In this document: positions 1 to 8,694 of the stretch, piece after piece
Position numbering within the stretch: position 1 is the first letter of the stretch
Layout: each line of letters begins with the position of its first letter
NCBI GenBank assembly: GCA_964498755.1
Contig: CAZCIB010000021.1
Location: forward strand, 1-36,468
DNA length: 36,468 nucleotides
From: RZZS01 sp964498755
Lineage (GTDB): Bacteria; Pseudomonadota; Alphaproteobacteria; Micavibrionales; Micavibrionaceae
Direction of reading: 5' to 3'
Notes under the pieces: generated by a model
Databases searched by the model: none
What the model was told of the DNA's origin: nothing
Seen by the model: only the letters and a program-made list of their open reading frames with translations
Position numbers and translations under genes: made by a program

Positions 1-102
1 CAGAATCGCAAATCTGCGCTCATATGTCAGGGGGTTTTTAGAGGCGCCCTTATGACTTTTTGCAGGTACACAAAAAAACAACGCAGCGCTCTCTCTGGAG
101 CT

Positions 103-1875
103 TCACGTCTCTCTCAGTAGGCTTTTGGCCTGAGAGATTACATCGCTATAGCAGCCCTGGGCTATTATTTCTCCCCCTTCAACCAGATAAATTCTGTCAC
201 AGAAGTTGAGCGTTTCTACCCTGTGCGTAATAAAAATCATGGTCTCGTTACGCGCGCGGGTAACATTCTCAATAATTTTTTTTTCCGTTTCGGCGTCCAG
301 TGCGCTTGTAGCCTCATCAAAGACCAGAACTTCGGCCTTTCGGTAAAGAGCCCTCGCAATACCTATCCGCTGTCTTTGTCCACCGCTGAGACGCATGCCA
401 TCAATCCCAACTCTTTCATCCCTGTCACCGAGCCAGAGCTCTTCAACAAGCGCCTGGCGCTTGACTTCCTCCAGGCGAGCGTGATCGAGTTCTTCATCAC
501 TCACTCCAAACGCGATATTGCGGTCTATCTTGTCGTCGAGCAGACACGTGTGCTGTGAAACGTAACCTATATTTGCGCGCCAGCTCGGCAAATCTTGCTT
601 TTCTACCCTCCTGTGGTCAACATACAGTGCCCCCTCATCAGGCACATTGAGTCCGACCAGAAGATCTACTATTGTACTCTTGCCACACCCGCTTCGTCCG
701 ATAACGCCTATTCGTTCCGTCCTGTTTATCTCAATGTCGATATTGCGAATTGCAGGTGCCTGCGCATTCTGATACCAGAATGTGGCCCCCTCAAGACTTA
801 GTTTATTGTGCATGGCCAAAGGCTTCGCAGTTAGTTCGGTTTGCACCTTTGCTTCATCGCAATACTTCATCATCTCGCTATAAACGATATCGAGCGAGTG
901 CGATGAAATATGCAGCCTTGAGAGCGAGAAATATATTTGCTGCATTACGGGCAACAGCCGGTATCCCGCAAAAGCGTAAATTCCAAGCAAGGGCAAAACT
1001 TCGGCCGGATTATCGCTGGTAGAAACTAGATGGGCGCTGACAAAGACCAACACTGTAATCGCTATAATCTCGATCATGTATTTTGGTGATAGCGACACGC
1101 TTTCGGAAAAAGTTCTTTTTTTCGCATAGGCCGAAGCGTCCTTGAAAAAAGCTTCCAGAAAAACCCTTTCCGCATTCATCATTTTTACGTCTTTCACAAG
1201 GCGAATTGAATCCGTAATCAGCTCCAGCTTCCCCTTGGTTAGATCCGTCATATCATGGCTTGCCTTAACGATTGCCTTTTTGGTCAAGAGGAAGACAGCA
1301 AGGTAAGCCGCGCCAAGCACAATGCTCATTACGAGCGTCACAAGCGGATTGACAATAAAAATGAACAGTATAATCGCGATGGCCGACATACTGCGTGCAG
1401 CTATTGCCAGAAGCTGTATAAGTATGTTCGCAACGATCAGCATAATGTCGTTATGCACGTTCTTTATCAGTTCCGTTGCGTTTCTTACTAGGAAAAAACC
1501 GTAGGGCTGAAAAAGGTACGTTCTAAACAGATTGAGCGCAAACGTGCACTCTCTGTTGTAAGCAAAGCGAAGGGAAAAATAATGAGTTACCATTGCCATA
1601 CTGTTACTCACAAGTATGACAAAAAACACACAAAGACCCAGAAACATGGAAAATTGCGCCGTATCCTGAAAGCCTCCCTTCTCGAAAATATTCGGCAGTA
1701 ACGGAAACGTATATAAAGATTCGGGGTTAACGATAATGGCAATTAAAGGCGCAACCGTCGCAATAGCGAAGACCTCAATTAACGCATTGACAATCATAAA
1801 AAAACATACAACCAGAAACTTCCTCTTCTCTTCAGCCGCCAACAAAAACCATATTTTTTTAGAGATTTCGATCAC
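103..1875 (-). CDS. PglK-like ABC exporter (probable lipid-linked oligosaccharide flippase)
   Basis: Fused membrane and ATPase half-exporter of 590 residues that probably works as a homodimer in the inner membrane. Residues 1-320 hold about six membrane helices (near 21-45, 76-97, 143-165, 168-195, 268-290 and 293-315). The ATPase follows, with Walker A GRSGCGKST at 393-401, the signature LSGGQ at 496-500, the Walker B region VLVFDE at about 516-521, and a switch His in the ITHR motif. Length and layout match PglK/WlaB-type flippases, which move undecaprenyl-linked glycans across the membrane. That substrate is inferred from the flanking glycan genes. The start is GTG: an in-frame TAA lies 12 bases upstream and an AAGG Shine-Dalgarno sits about 7 bases before it. 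It is the last gene of a leftward run and follows its neighbour by 28 bases. A paralogue lies at 10764-12332. Confidence 0.85.
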   Translation of the reverse strand: MIEISKKIWFLLAAEEKRKFLVVCFFMIVNALIEVFAIATVAPLIAIIVNPESLYTFPLLPNIFEKGGFQDTAQFSMFLGLCVFFVILVSNSMAMVTHYFSLRFAYNRECTFALNLFRTYLFQPYGFFLVRNATELIKNVHNDIMLIVANILIQLLAIAARSMSAIAIILFIFIVNPLVTLVMSIVLGAAYLAVFLLTKKAIVKASHDMTDLTKGKLELITDSIRLVKDVKMMNAERVFLEAFFKDASAYAKKRTFSESVSLSPKYMIEIIAITVLVFVSAHLVSTSDNPAEVLPLLGIYAFAGYRLLPVMQQIYFSLSRLHISSHSLDIVYSEMMKYCDEAKVQTELTAKPLAMHNKLSLEGATFWYQNAQAPAIRNIDIEINRTERIGVIGRSGCGKSTIVDLLVGLNVPDEGALYVDHRRVEKQDLPSWRANIGYVSQHTCLLDDKIDRNIAFGVSDEELDHARLEEVKRQALVEELWLGDRDERVGIDGMRLSGGQRQRIGIARALYRKAEVLVFDEATSALDAETEKKIIENVTRARNETMIFITHRVETLNFCDRIYLVEGGEIIAQGCYSDVISQAKSLLRET

Positions 1876-1903
1876 GTTTTTACCTTATCGAACAAAATCA
1901 TTA

Positions 1904-3265
1904 TTACCCTGGATAGAAAACTGATAAGTCTCCAACAGGTGCGGCGTAATAATCGTCGCTGCTGGCGCATAAAGGCGCGGATTCCAGCTTTTCCGCCAGC
2001 TCTTCCGCAGCACTGACTATAATTGCGTCTTTTTTTGCAACGGCTGGCAGGAGATACTCATAAGAAGGCAGCTTTATCAGAACAGTGCGGCATCCCAATA
2101 CCATTCCTTCGTATAGCGTCGTCGATGAAACGCCGACATGATACAAAGCGCGCCTCATGAGGTCGTATGTATTGTTATCTTGCGGGCTTGATACCAGAAA
2201 GTTTGTCACAGAATTCAAGTCTTCAAATTTCAGGTATCTATCTTTTTTCTCGCATGGGTGTATCTGAAATATAAATTTTTTGTCCGGGCGTAACACAGCA
2301 GCTTTCACAGTAAACTCGAGCAATCTCTGTCCGATAATACCCGAGGAACTGATGAGCACAAGCGAGTTATCCTTCTCCAGGCTGTTTTCCCTCACAAATG
2401 GCGAACCAATCACGCGCGGCACAAGGTTGCGCGGCAGGTCAGTATGCTCATGCCAGAATCTGCCAAAACACAAAAACTCGTCAGGCTGGTTAGCGACCTC
2501 CGGACGTCCGGGATAGGAATATCCAAAATGGTACGGCGTAATCGTACCGTGTTGCAGCTCGGTAACCGGTATGCCCGCTCTTTTCGCTGCAAGGGTTATT
2601 TCCTGTCTTGCATATGCGATCAAGACAAAGACTCTTTCCGGTTTCTTAAGGCGAAAGAGAAGTTCATACACAAGACCTAAAAGCTTGGTGCGCACCAAAG
2701 ATTTCACAATCATTTCTTTCAGTTCGAGCCTGTGTTGGAATGCGTCTTCTATCTCGCTACCTATCGTTCTTATCTGCGCCTCGTCTTTTTCATCCAGAAC
2801 GAACCGGGACAAAATTTTATGAAGCCGTACAAAATAGTTAACAGCAGATTCCATAAAATCTATCCGGTAAGAGCCGTCCAGAGGACAGGCGTCAATTTTT
2901 GTGTCAATAATTAAAAGATCTTTGCCAAAAGCGCGGATCAATCTGTCGGAATATATTTCCTTGCCGTTTACTTTCCGGGGATGAGGAAAAAGGATAAACC
3001 TTTTGCGAGGCGCAAAAAAAGCGTTATTGGTTGCAAAAGCGACTATATGACTGGCTAAAAGAGATAAGCTGTAACGGATATTCCTGTGTGATGGGACCGC
3101 GACTCCCAAAAGGCCTGTTTTCTGGGCGATAAAGTCGAAAACGCGCATCCGAACAAGCGGCCAAGGCGCAATGCCCTTTACTTGCCAGTCCAGAAGATCA
3201 TATTTTTTTTCCAGATCCCAAATGAATTCCGCAAGAGACTTTACCTGTAGCTCTGATGTGCACAT
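1904..3265 (-). CDS. Unrecognised polysaccharide-locus protein, possible GT-B-like fold
   Basis: I do not recognise this 453-residue protein with certainty. The N-terminal part (22-43) has the pattern YDLLDWxVxGIxxWPLVRMR, which I associate with proteins of unknown function in capsule and O-antigen loci. The middle has an ELQHGTITPYHFGYSYP segment (236-252), like the LQHG-containing stretch of capsule-type glycosyltransferases and CDP-glycerol transferase-like proteins. Later segments (hydrophobic strand then SSSG at about 307, and a GVSSTTLYEGMVLG stretch near the C-terminus) fit the nucleotide-sugar-binding half of a GT-B fold. No signal peptide or clear membrane helix is visible. It lies between asnB (66-base gap) and the ABC flippase (28-base gap), so it is probably co-transcribed with them. 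A role as a glycosyltransferase, or as another modifier of the same glycan, is inference. The ATG start has only a weak ribosome site. Confidence 0.6.
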   Translation of the reverse strand: MCTSELQVKSLAEFIWDLEKKYDLLDWQVKGIAPWPLVRMRVFDFIAQKTGLLGVAVPSHRNIRYSLSLLASHIVAFATNNAFFAPRKRFILFPHPRKVNGKEIYSDRLIRAFGKDLLIIDTKIDACPLDGSYRIDFMESAVNYFVRLHKILSRFVLDEKDEAQIRTIGSEIEDAFQHRLELKEMIVKSLVRTKLLGLVYELLFRLKKPERVFVLIAYARQEITLAAKRAGIPVTELQHGTITPYHFGYSYPGRPEVANQPDEFLCFGRFWHEHTDLPRNLVPRVIGSPFVRENSLEKDNSLVLISSSGIIGQRLLEFTVKAAVLRPDKKFIFQIHPCEKKDRYLKFEDLNSVTNFLVSSPQDNNTYDLMRRALYHVGVSSTTLYEGMVLGCRTVLIKLPSYEYLLPAVAKKDAIIVSAAEELAEKLESAPLCASSDDYYAAPVGDLSVFYPG

Positions 3266-3331
3266 GCTTTTCGTTTTTCAGGTTGGGTTTTCTGTACGTT
3301 AATTAAACGCGCTTTCATGCGCAACAGATTA

Positions 3332-5284
3332 TCATTTTCTTCCCCAACGCTCCAGCCAGGCCTGAAACATCAGAACGCTCCAAAGCCGCGGGTGCCAGTC
3401 CCGCGCGCCGGAGAGGTGCTCTTCCCATTTTTTGCGGATCGGGCCGGGATGAAAAAAGCCTTCCTCTCGCAGCCTTTTCTCATCAAGCAGCTCTTCCACC
3501 CAGCCGCGCAAAGGGCCCCTGATCCATTCCCCGACGGGTACAGAAAATCCCTGCTTGGGCCGCTCGAACAGTTCTTGCGGGATGTGGCGCGCGAGCAGTT
3601 TTTTGAGCAGATACTTGCTTGTTCCGTCACGGTATTTCATCGAGAAAGGCAGGGACCACGCGAATTCTATCAACCTGTAATCCAGAAGCGGGGAGCGCAC
3701 CTCAAGCGCGCAGGACATGCTCGCCCGGTCGACTTTGACGAGATTATCCTCGGGCAGATAATTGAGCTGATCGTGCAGCATCAGGATCGAGGCCATATCG
3801 CCTTCGAACCCGGAGAGGTCATAGGCAGGGAAAGAACGTTCGGTTTCTCGCGCGCCGATCACAAGCGCATGCGGGTTTTTCCACTGCGAGAGCATCCATT
3901 CCTGAAACTGGGCGTCCGTCTCTAATGACAAAAGTTCAGCGATTTTGGACAGCCGGTCGGCGCGGATTTTCTGGCTCAGCCCCGCTTTTTTCAGAACACT
4001 TTCAAGCGCGTCCTGCGGCGCTGCGCGGCACATCGCGGCAAGCGTGGATTTAACCGGCCCCGGCAGGCGCGCAAGTTTCCGATGCAGTCCCAGCGTCTCC
4101 ATATAACGCGCGTAACCGAAAAACAGCTCGTCCCCGCCGTCGCCGGACAAAGCCACCGTAACTTTCGAGCGGGCGAGACTGCTGACGTGAAGGGTCGGGA
4201 TTTGCGAGGAATCGCTGAACGGCTCGTCGTAAATCTCCGGCAACTCCTGCAGAACGCCCAGCGCGTCGTCGGGGCGTAAAATCAGCTCCGTATGATCCGC
4301 GCCGATATGCGCGGCGATCGCCTTCGCATGCGGGGCCTCGTTGAATCCCATTTCCTCATAACCGATAGAAAAGGTCTTCGGCGGCTTATCTGAAATTTTT
4401 GCCATCATCGCGGCGACGAGCGAGGAATCAATCCCGCCGGATAAAAACGCGCCGAGCGGCACGTCCGCGATCATGCGCTCTTTGACGGCTGTTTCTATTC
4501 TCTCTTCAAGAGCATTCAGGGCCGCGCGCTCGTCCCCTGCAAACGGATTATCAAGTCCACGCCGCGCCTCCGAGGCCGCCGACCAGAACGGCTTTATGCG
4601 CGCAAAAAATTCCTGCCGCGCCGCGCCGCAAAGCGTATCAGCCGGGAGAGCCGCATAATGCCCGGGCGGAAGTTTATAAATCCCCTCGTATATGCTGAGC
4701 GGAGAAGGCGCGTAATTATGACGCAGAAATTCGGCAAGAGCCGCGCGATTTATTTCCGGCCTGAATTCGCCGATTTCATGCAAAGCCTTTAGCTCCGAGG
4801 CGAAGAAAAAACGCCCCTTGTGATTGCCGAAGTAAAGCGGCTTTTTGCCGATCCGGTCGCGGGCAAGAAAGAGGGTTTTCTCCCGCCTGTCCCAGAGCGC
4901 AATGGCAAACATGCCGCCCGCTTTTTGAAGCGCAGATTCAAAGCCCCACGCCTCGACGGCCGCAAGAAAAACCTCCGTATCCGAATGCCCTTTGAAGCGC
5001 GCGCCGCGTTCTTCCAGCTCCTTCGCCAGCTCCCGGAAATTATAGATCTCGCCGTTAAAAACGATGGCGTAGCGCCCGGAATCCGAGATCATCGGCTGAT
5101 GCCCCGCCTCGGACAAATCAATAATCGAAAGTCTGCGGTGACCGAGCGCGAATCCCGACGCTTCCTCATCAAACCATAGACCCGCGCTGTCCGGACCGCG
5201 ATGCGCAAGACGGCTTGTCATGCGCTCAATCACGCCTTTATACCCCGCATCCTGCGGCGCGTAATATCCTGCAATTCCGCACAT
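3332..5284 (-). CDS. asnB: AsnB-type glutamine-dependent amidotransferase (asparagine synthase family), copy 1
   Basis: 650-residue class II glutamine amidotransferase fused to an ATP-dependent amide synthetase. Cys2 (MCGIAG) is the N-terminal nucleophile that hydrolyses glutamine. AHRGPD (27-32), FNGEIYNF (76-83) and SDTEV (101-105) complete the glutaminase site. The synthetase half has the PP-loop SGGIDSS (282-288) and a later ALSGDGGDELFFGY motif. True asparagine synthetases share these motifs. Paralogues in O-antigen loci, such as WbpS, are thought to amidate uronic acids, and the setting here (flippase, glycosyltransferase, UDP-sugar dehydrogenase) favours that role. Its ATG overlaps the stop of the upstream glycosyltransferase by one base (TAATG), so translation is probably coupled. 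A second copy lies at 8695-10593, and the sequence alone cannot say which, if either, makes free asparagine. Confidence 0.88.
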   Translation of the reverse strand: MCGIAGYYAPQDAGYKGVIERMTSRLAHRGPDSAGLWFDEEASGFALGHRRLSIIDLSEAGHQPMISDSGRYAIVFNGEIYNFRELAKELEERGARFKGHSDTEVFLAAVEAWGFESALQKAGGMFAIALWDRREKTLFLARDRIGKKPLYFGNHKGRFFFASELKALHEIGEFRPEINRAALAEFLRHNYAPSPLSIYEGIYKLPPGHYAALPADTLCGAARQEFFARIKPFWSAASEARRGLDNPFAGDERAALNALEERIETAVKERMIADVPLGAFLSGGIDSSLVAAMMAKISDKPPKTFSIGYEEMGFNEAPHAKAIAAHIGADHTELILRPDDALGVLQELPEIYDEPFSDSSQIPTLHVSSLARSKVTVALSGDGGDELFFGYARYMETLGLHRKLARLPGPVKSTLAAMCRAAPQDALESVLKKAGLSQKIRADRLSKIAELLSLETDAQFQEWMLSQWKNPHALVIGARETERSFPAYDLSGFEGDMASILMLHDQLNYLPEDNLVKVDRASMSCALEVRSPLLDYRLIEFAWSLPFSMKYRDGTSKYLLKKLLARHIPQELFERPKQGFSVPVGEWIRGPLRGWVEELLDEKRLREEGFFHPGPIRKKWEEHLSGARDWHPRLWSVLMFQAWLERWGRK

Positions 5285-6393
5285 TATTTATCCCCTGTGA
5301 GCGAGCGGAACAGCGCTTCATATTCCGCACATATTGTCTCATCCGTAAAACGCATGGCGCGGTTTCGCAGTTTTTCCTTATCCGGCGTTTGCTCAAGAGC
5401 CTCTTCCATCGCCTGCGCCAGCGCATCCGTATCGCCAACAGGCGTCAACTTGCCATATGCGCCATCTTCCAATATTTCTCGCGGGCCCGAGGGCGCGTCC
5501 GTCGAGACAACCGGAAGCCCACAATAGAGCGCCTCGACAATCACGTTGCAAAACCCCTCGAACAAGGAACTCATCACGAACAGATCCGCGCCTTTCATAT
5601 AGCGCATGGAATTGCCGACATGCCCGGCGAAGTGAACGTCCCCTGGTATCTCCAGATTTTCCGCCTGCGCGCTCAGCTCCGCTTTCAACGGCCCGTCGCC
5701 CAGAAAGACGAGCTTTGCGTCCATAAGCGCGCGCAGCTTTGCGAATGCGTCGACCAGCGCCGCGTAATCCTTTTCAAAACTCAGCCGTCCGGATGTCAGA
5801 ATAATGGATTGTTCTGCACGGTCTTTTAAATTTACAGCCTCTTCAGACTCATAATCCAGCTTCAATCTCTGCGTGACGACGGGGTTGTAGATAAAAGAAA
5901 CCTTGCTTTCAGGGACACAGGAGAGTTTGCGGATATCCTCGGCAACGCCCTTTGATATCCCGACGATTTTATCGGCGCGCCCGTACAGAGCGCGAACGGC
6001 CAGAGGAAGAACCCTGTCTTTGATGCTTGGCGTTTTTTTGACATGCGCGGATAAGAACGTCCGCTCCGTTACCACCAGCTTCGTCTTTGCGCGTCCCCAG
6101 AAAAACCGTGATAAAATCGCCGTGACATTGGAATGCGTCATCGCGGAAAGCAGGATATCCGGTCTGTTTTCACGCACATAGCGGGCCAAATCTCCCATGC
6201 AGGCCAGTGAGCGGGAACGTCCGAAATCATGGACGCCGACTTGAGCGGACACTCTCTCCTTGTGCGGCCCCTGGCCGTCCTGAACCAACAGCGTAACACC
6301 GTGTCCTTGTTCAGCCATAAAGTTCGCCATATTGACGATCATGTGCTGTGCGCCGCCGCCTCGAAAGTCCTGTATAAAAAAAGCGATTTTCAT
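5284..6393 (-). CDS. Family 4-type glycosyltransferase (GT-B fold)
   Basis: Retaining glycosyltransferase of 369 residues, expected at the cytoplasmic face of the membrane, adding a sugar from a nucleotide donor to a lipid-linked glycan. The N-terminus (MKIAFFIQDFRGGGAQHMI) has the glycine-rich loop typical of GT4 enzymes, with GGGAQ at 12-16. The donor-binding half begins near SGRLSFEKDY (201-210). The EX7E motif runs from E279 to E287 (EGFCNVIVE), followed by GLPVVSTD. Length is normal. It is the first gene of a leftward run and is coupled to asnB by TAATG. It diverges from the UDP-sugar dehydrogenase across a 107-base gap. Donor and acceptor cannot be read from the sequence. PglH/PglJ-like N-acetylhexosamine transferases are the closest group I can suggest. 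Confidence 0.85.
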   Translation of the reverse strand: MKIAFFIQDFRGGGAQHMIVNMANFMAEQGHGVTLLVQDGQGPHKERVSAQVGVHDFGRSRSLACMGDLARYVRENRPDILLSAMTHSNVTAILSRFFWGRAKTKLVVTERTFLSAHVKKTPSIKDRVLPLAVRALYGRADKIVGISKGVAEDIRKLSCVPESKVSFIYNPVVTQRLKLDYESEEAVNLKDRAEQSIILTSGRLSFEKDYAALVDAFAKLRALMDAKLVFLGDGPLKAELSAQAENLEIPGDVHFAGHVGNSMRYMKGADLFVMSSLFEGFCNVIVEALYCGLPVVSTDAPSGPREILEDGAYGKLTPVGDTDALAQAMEEALEQTPDKEKLRNRAMRFTDETICAEYEALFRSLTGDK

Positions 6394-6425
6394 GAAAGGG
6401 ATTTTCTACGCTTCCGCAGGCTTTA

Positions 6426-6454
6426 TTGCCTTGCGCCTGTTTAAGGGGTATACC
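6426..6454 (+). promoter_or_regulatory. Putative sigma70-type promoter for the UDP-sugar dehydrogenase
   Basis: TTGCCT (6426-6431) and TATACC (6449-6454) are separated by exactly 17 bases in the 107-base divergent gap. Transcription would start near 6461, 40 bases before the dehydrogenase ATG. Both hexamers are imperfect, so this is a good candidate rather than a certainty. Confidence 0.45.
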
Positions 6455-6480
6455 ATTCTTCTTATCCGGGTGAAAGACCA

Positions 6481-6504
6481 ATGAAAATGAAGCCTGTCAA
6501 ATGA
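6481..6504 (+). other. Possible 7-codon leader ORF overlapping the dehydrogenase start
   Basis: An ATG at 6481 opens a tiny frame (MKMKPVK, then TGA). Its stop overlaps the next gene's start as ATGA at 6501-6504. A GAAAG lies just upstream. The dehydrogenase itself has a weak Shine-Dalgarno, so translational coupling through this leader is possible. It could equally be chance. Confidence 0.2.
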
Positions 6505-7838
6505 GCGAGAGCCTTACAAAACTGGAAGAGAAGATCGCGAATAAAATTTGCGTGACCGCAGTCATAGGACTGGGTTATGTCGGCCTGCCGCTGTGCGCCA
6601 GCATGCTTGCAAAAGGGCTGAAGGTTAAGGGCTTCGATATTGACCCGGACAAAATAGAACAGCTGGCAAATAATAAATCCTATATACAGGGCGTACCTGA
6701 CGCCGTGATCGAGGAAGGCTTTCGCAAGGCTCTCTTTTCTTTCAGCTGCGACTTTTCGGGTCTGTCCGACGTGGATGTGATAGTCATATGCGTGCCGACC
6801 CCGCTAGACCAAAACAATAAACCAGACCTCAGCTACGTGGAAAAAACGGCGCGCTCCATATCGGAATATCTGCGCGCCAGCCAGATGGTAATCCTGGAAT
6901 CGACCAGCTACCCCGGCACCATGCGAGACGTGGTTATCCCTATATTAGAGGAGAGCGGTCTTCGAGAAGGCTCAGATTTCTACGCCGTTTTTTCCCCCGA
7001 GCGCGAGGACCCCGGCAACAGGAACTTTTCGACAAGCAGCATTCCCAAGCTTGTGGGCGCCGCGCGGCAGGAAGCGCTGGCGCTGGCGGTTAATTTTTAC
7101 AGGCTGTTTATTGAAAAAGTCGTTCCCGTTTCGTCGATGGAGGTCGCAGAGGCCGCCAAGATTACGGAGAATGTTTTTCGCGCCGTCAATATTGCGTTCG
7201 TCAACGAATTAAAAACCATCTATGACCGGATGGGAATCGACGTCTGGGAAGTCATCGAAGCCGCCGCGACCAAGCCCTTCGGGTTCATGCCGTTTTATCC
7301 GGGCCCGGGCATTGGCGGTCATTGCATCCCGGTAGACCCTTATTACCTCTCCTGGAAAGCTGAACAAGTCGGACAGAAAACCCGGTTCATAGAGCTTGCA
7401 GGCGAAATCAATCTCTCCATGCGCGACTATATAGTTACAAGACTTGAAAAAGCCTTGGACGAAAAACACGGCAAGTCCCTCTCAGATTCTCACATTTTAA
7501 TACTTGGCGTCGCCTATAAGAAAAATGTCGGTGATCAACGCGAGTCTCCTGCGACAAGAATCATGGAAAAACTTCTGGAGCTGGGCGCACGGCTCGATTT
7601 TCACGATCCGCATATCGAAACAATTACGCCCATGCGGCGTTATCCGCAATTTACCGGAACCATGTCCGCGCCATTAAACGCGGATACAATAGGGCGTTAT
7701 GACGCTGCTGTAATCGTAACCGACCATGACGATGTCGATTACGCGCTTGTTGCCCGGCAATGCCCGGTTATTATCGATACCAGAAACGTGATCCGTAAGC
7801 TTGGCCTTAAAGTTTCGGGCCATCTAGTACAAGCCTGA
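6501..7838 (+). CDS. wbpA: UDP-N-acetyl-hexosamine 6-dehydrogenase (WbpA/TviB type)
   Basis: NAD-dependent nucleotide-sugar dehydrogenase of 445 residues that oxidises C6 of a UDP-hexose twice to give a UDP-uronic acid. The NAD-binding Rossmann motif VIGLGYVGLP is at 21-30. The central dimerisation helix carries K220 and N224 (EAAKITENVFRAVN). The catalytic Cys275 sits in GPGIGGHCIPVDPYYLSW, and the C-terminal UDP-binding domain starts around SDSHILILGVAYK. The pattern is closer to the UDP-GlcNAc/GalNAc dehydrogenases of O-antigen and Vi-antigen loci than to plain UDP-glucose dehydrogenase, although substrate cannot be fixed by eye. It is transcribed rightward with the methyltransferase gene 22 bases downstream. 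A uronic acid product would be a plausible target for the nearby AsnB-type amidotransferases. Confidence 0.88.
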   Translation: MSESLTKLEEKIANKICVTAVIGLGYVGLPLCASMLAKGLKVKGFDIDPDKIEQLANNKSYIQGVPDAVIEEGFRKALFSFSCDFSGLSDVDVIVICVPTPLDQNNKPDLSYVEKTARSISEYLRASQMVILESTSYPGTMRDVVIPILEESGLREGSDFYAVFSPEREDPGNRNFSTSSIPKLVGAARQEALALAVNFYRLFIEKVVPVSSMEVAEAAKITENVFRAVNIAFVNELKTIYDRMGIDVWEVIEAAATKPFGFMPFYPGPGIGGHCIPVDPYYLSWKAEQVGQKTRFIELAGEINLSMRDYIVTRLEKALDEKHGKSLSDSHILILGVAYKKNVGDQRESPATRIMEKLLELGARLDFHDPHIETITPMRRYPQFTGTMSAPLNADTIGRYDAAVIVTDHDDVDYALVARQCPVIIDTRNVIRKLGLKVSGHLVQA

Positions 7839-7860
7839 GAGCCAGAAGGGGTATGTATAA

Positions 7861-8691
7861 ATGACCGCTAAGCTAAAAAAACTGCTGCCCGTCAGAGGCA
7901 TTAATATTTTGAGATCAATTCATAATGCTGCGGGGCTTGTAGCGCTAAAACCAGGGAAATTTGATGCCTCCGGCCTAGCTTCCGTCTCTTATATTTCACT
8001 AGAAAACATTTGGCATGATGAAAAGGCGACGCGGCACTGGCCAGAAGATCATGGATCCATCGCTGAAGCCTATGGCAACATTGATCGTTACGGCGGCGTA
8101 AATCCCGGAGATCGCAAAGCTCTTTATCATCTTGTACATTTTTTACAACCGAAAAAGGTACTTGAAACGGGGACCCATATCGGAGCATCAACACTGCATA
8201 TTGCCGCAGCGCTCAAACGATCCGGGAAAAAACCGTACGTTCAAACCGTAGACATACTGGATGTAAATGATCCACAAGGAGCATGGAAAAAGCTAGGCCT
8301 GTCAAACAAACCTTCTGATTACGCAAAAAGGCTTGAATTATCCGAACTCATTCAGTTCCATACTTCAGACAGCTGTCACTTTATGCGCAAAAGTATGGAT
8401 AAATTTGATCTGGTTTTTCTCGACGGCGATCATGCCGCCGCAAGCGTTTACAGAGAAGTCGAATGCGCGCTGGAGCTCCTAAACCCAAACGGCCTAATTC
8501 TACTTCATGACTATTATCCAGGCGGCTGCCCTATTTTCCCTGACGGGCAAGTCATTCCGGGGCCTTTCCAAGCTCTTGAGCGCATACGAAAAGAGAGTCC
8601 TGATATAACTGTTTTGCCTCTCGGAGAACTGCCCTGGCCAACGAAGCAAAATAGCAGAATGACAAGTCTTGCGCTTATTGCGCGCAGATAA
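7861..8691 (+). CDS. Class I SAM-dependent methyltransferase
   Basis: 276-residue protein with a Rossmann-type methyltransferase core. Motif I is VLETGTHIGAS (100-110), an acidic residue after the second strand is D131 (TVDILD), and FDLVFLDGDH (182-191) is the metal-type motif seen in the Methyltransf_24/CmcI-like group. HDYYPGG follows at 216-222. No signal peptide is visible, so it should be cytosolic. AGAAGGGG lies about 10 bases before the ATG. It follows the UDP-sugar dehydrogenase by 22 bases and ends 3 bases from the convergent second asnB. O-methylation of a sugar of the same glycan is the natural guess; substrate is unknown. By eye the gene is more AT-rich than the right half of the window. 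Confidence 0.78.
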   Translation: MTAKLKKLLPVRGINILRSIHNAAGLVALKPGKFDASGLASVSYISLENIWHDEKATRHWPEDHGSIAEAYGNIDRYGGVNPGDRKALYHLVHFLQPKKVLETGTHIGASTLHIAAALKRSGKKPYVQTVDILDVNDPQGAWKKLGLSNKPSDYAKRLELSELIQFHTSDSCHFMRKSMDKFDLVFLDGDHAAASVYREVECALELLNPNGLILLHDYYPGGCPIFPDGQVIPGPFQALERIRKESPDITVLPLGELPWPTKQNSRMTSLALIARR

Positions 8692-8694
8692 TGC

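Noticed and set aside
6495..6500. Perfect TTGACA on the minus strand as a -35 for the leftward glycosyltransferase operon
   Set aside because: No acceptable -10 hexamer lies 16-18 bases downstream of it on that strand.
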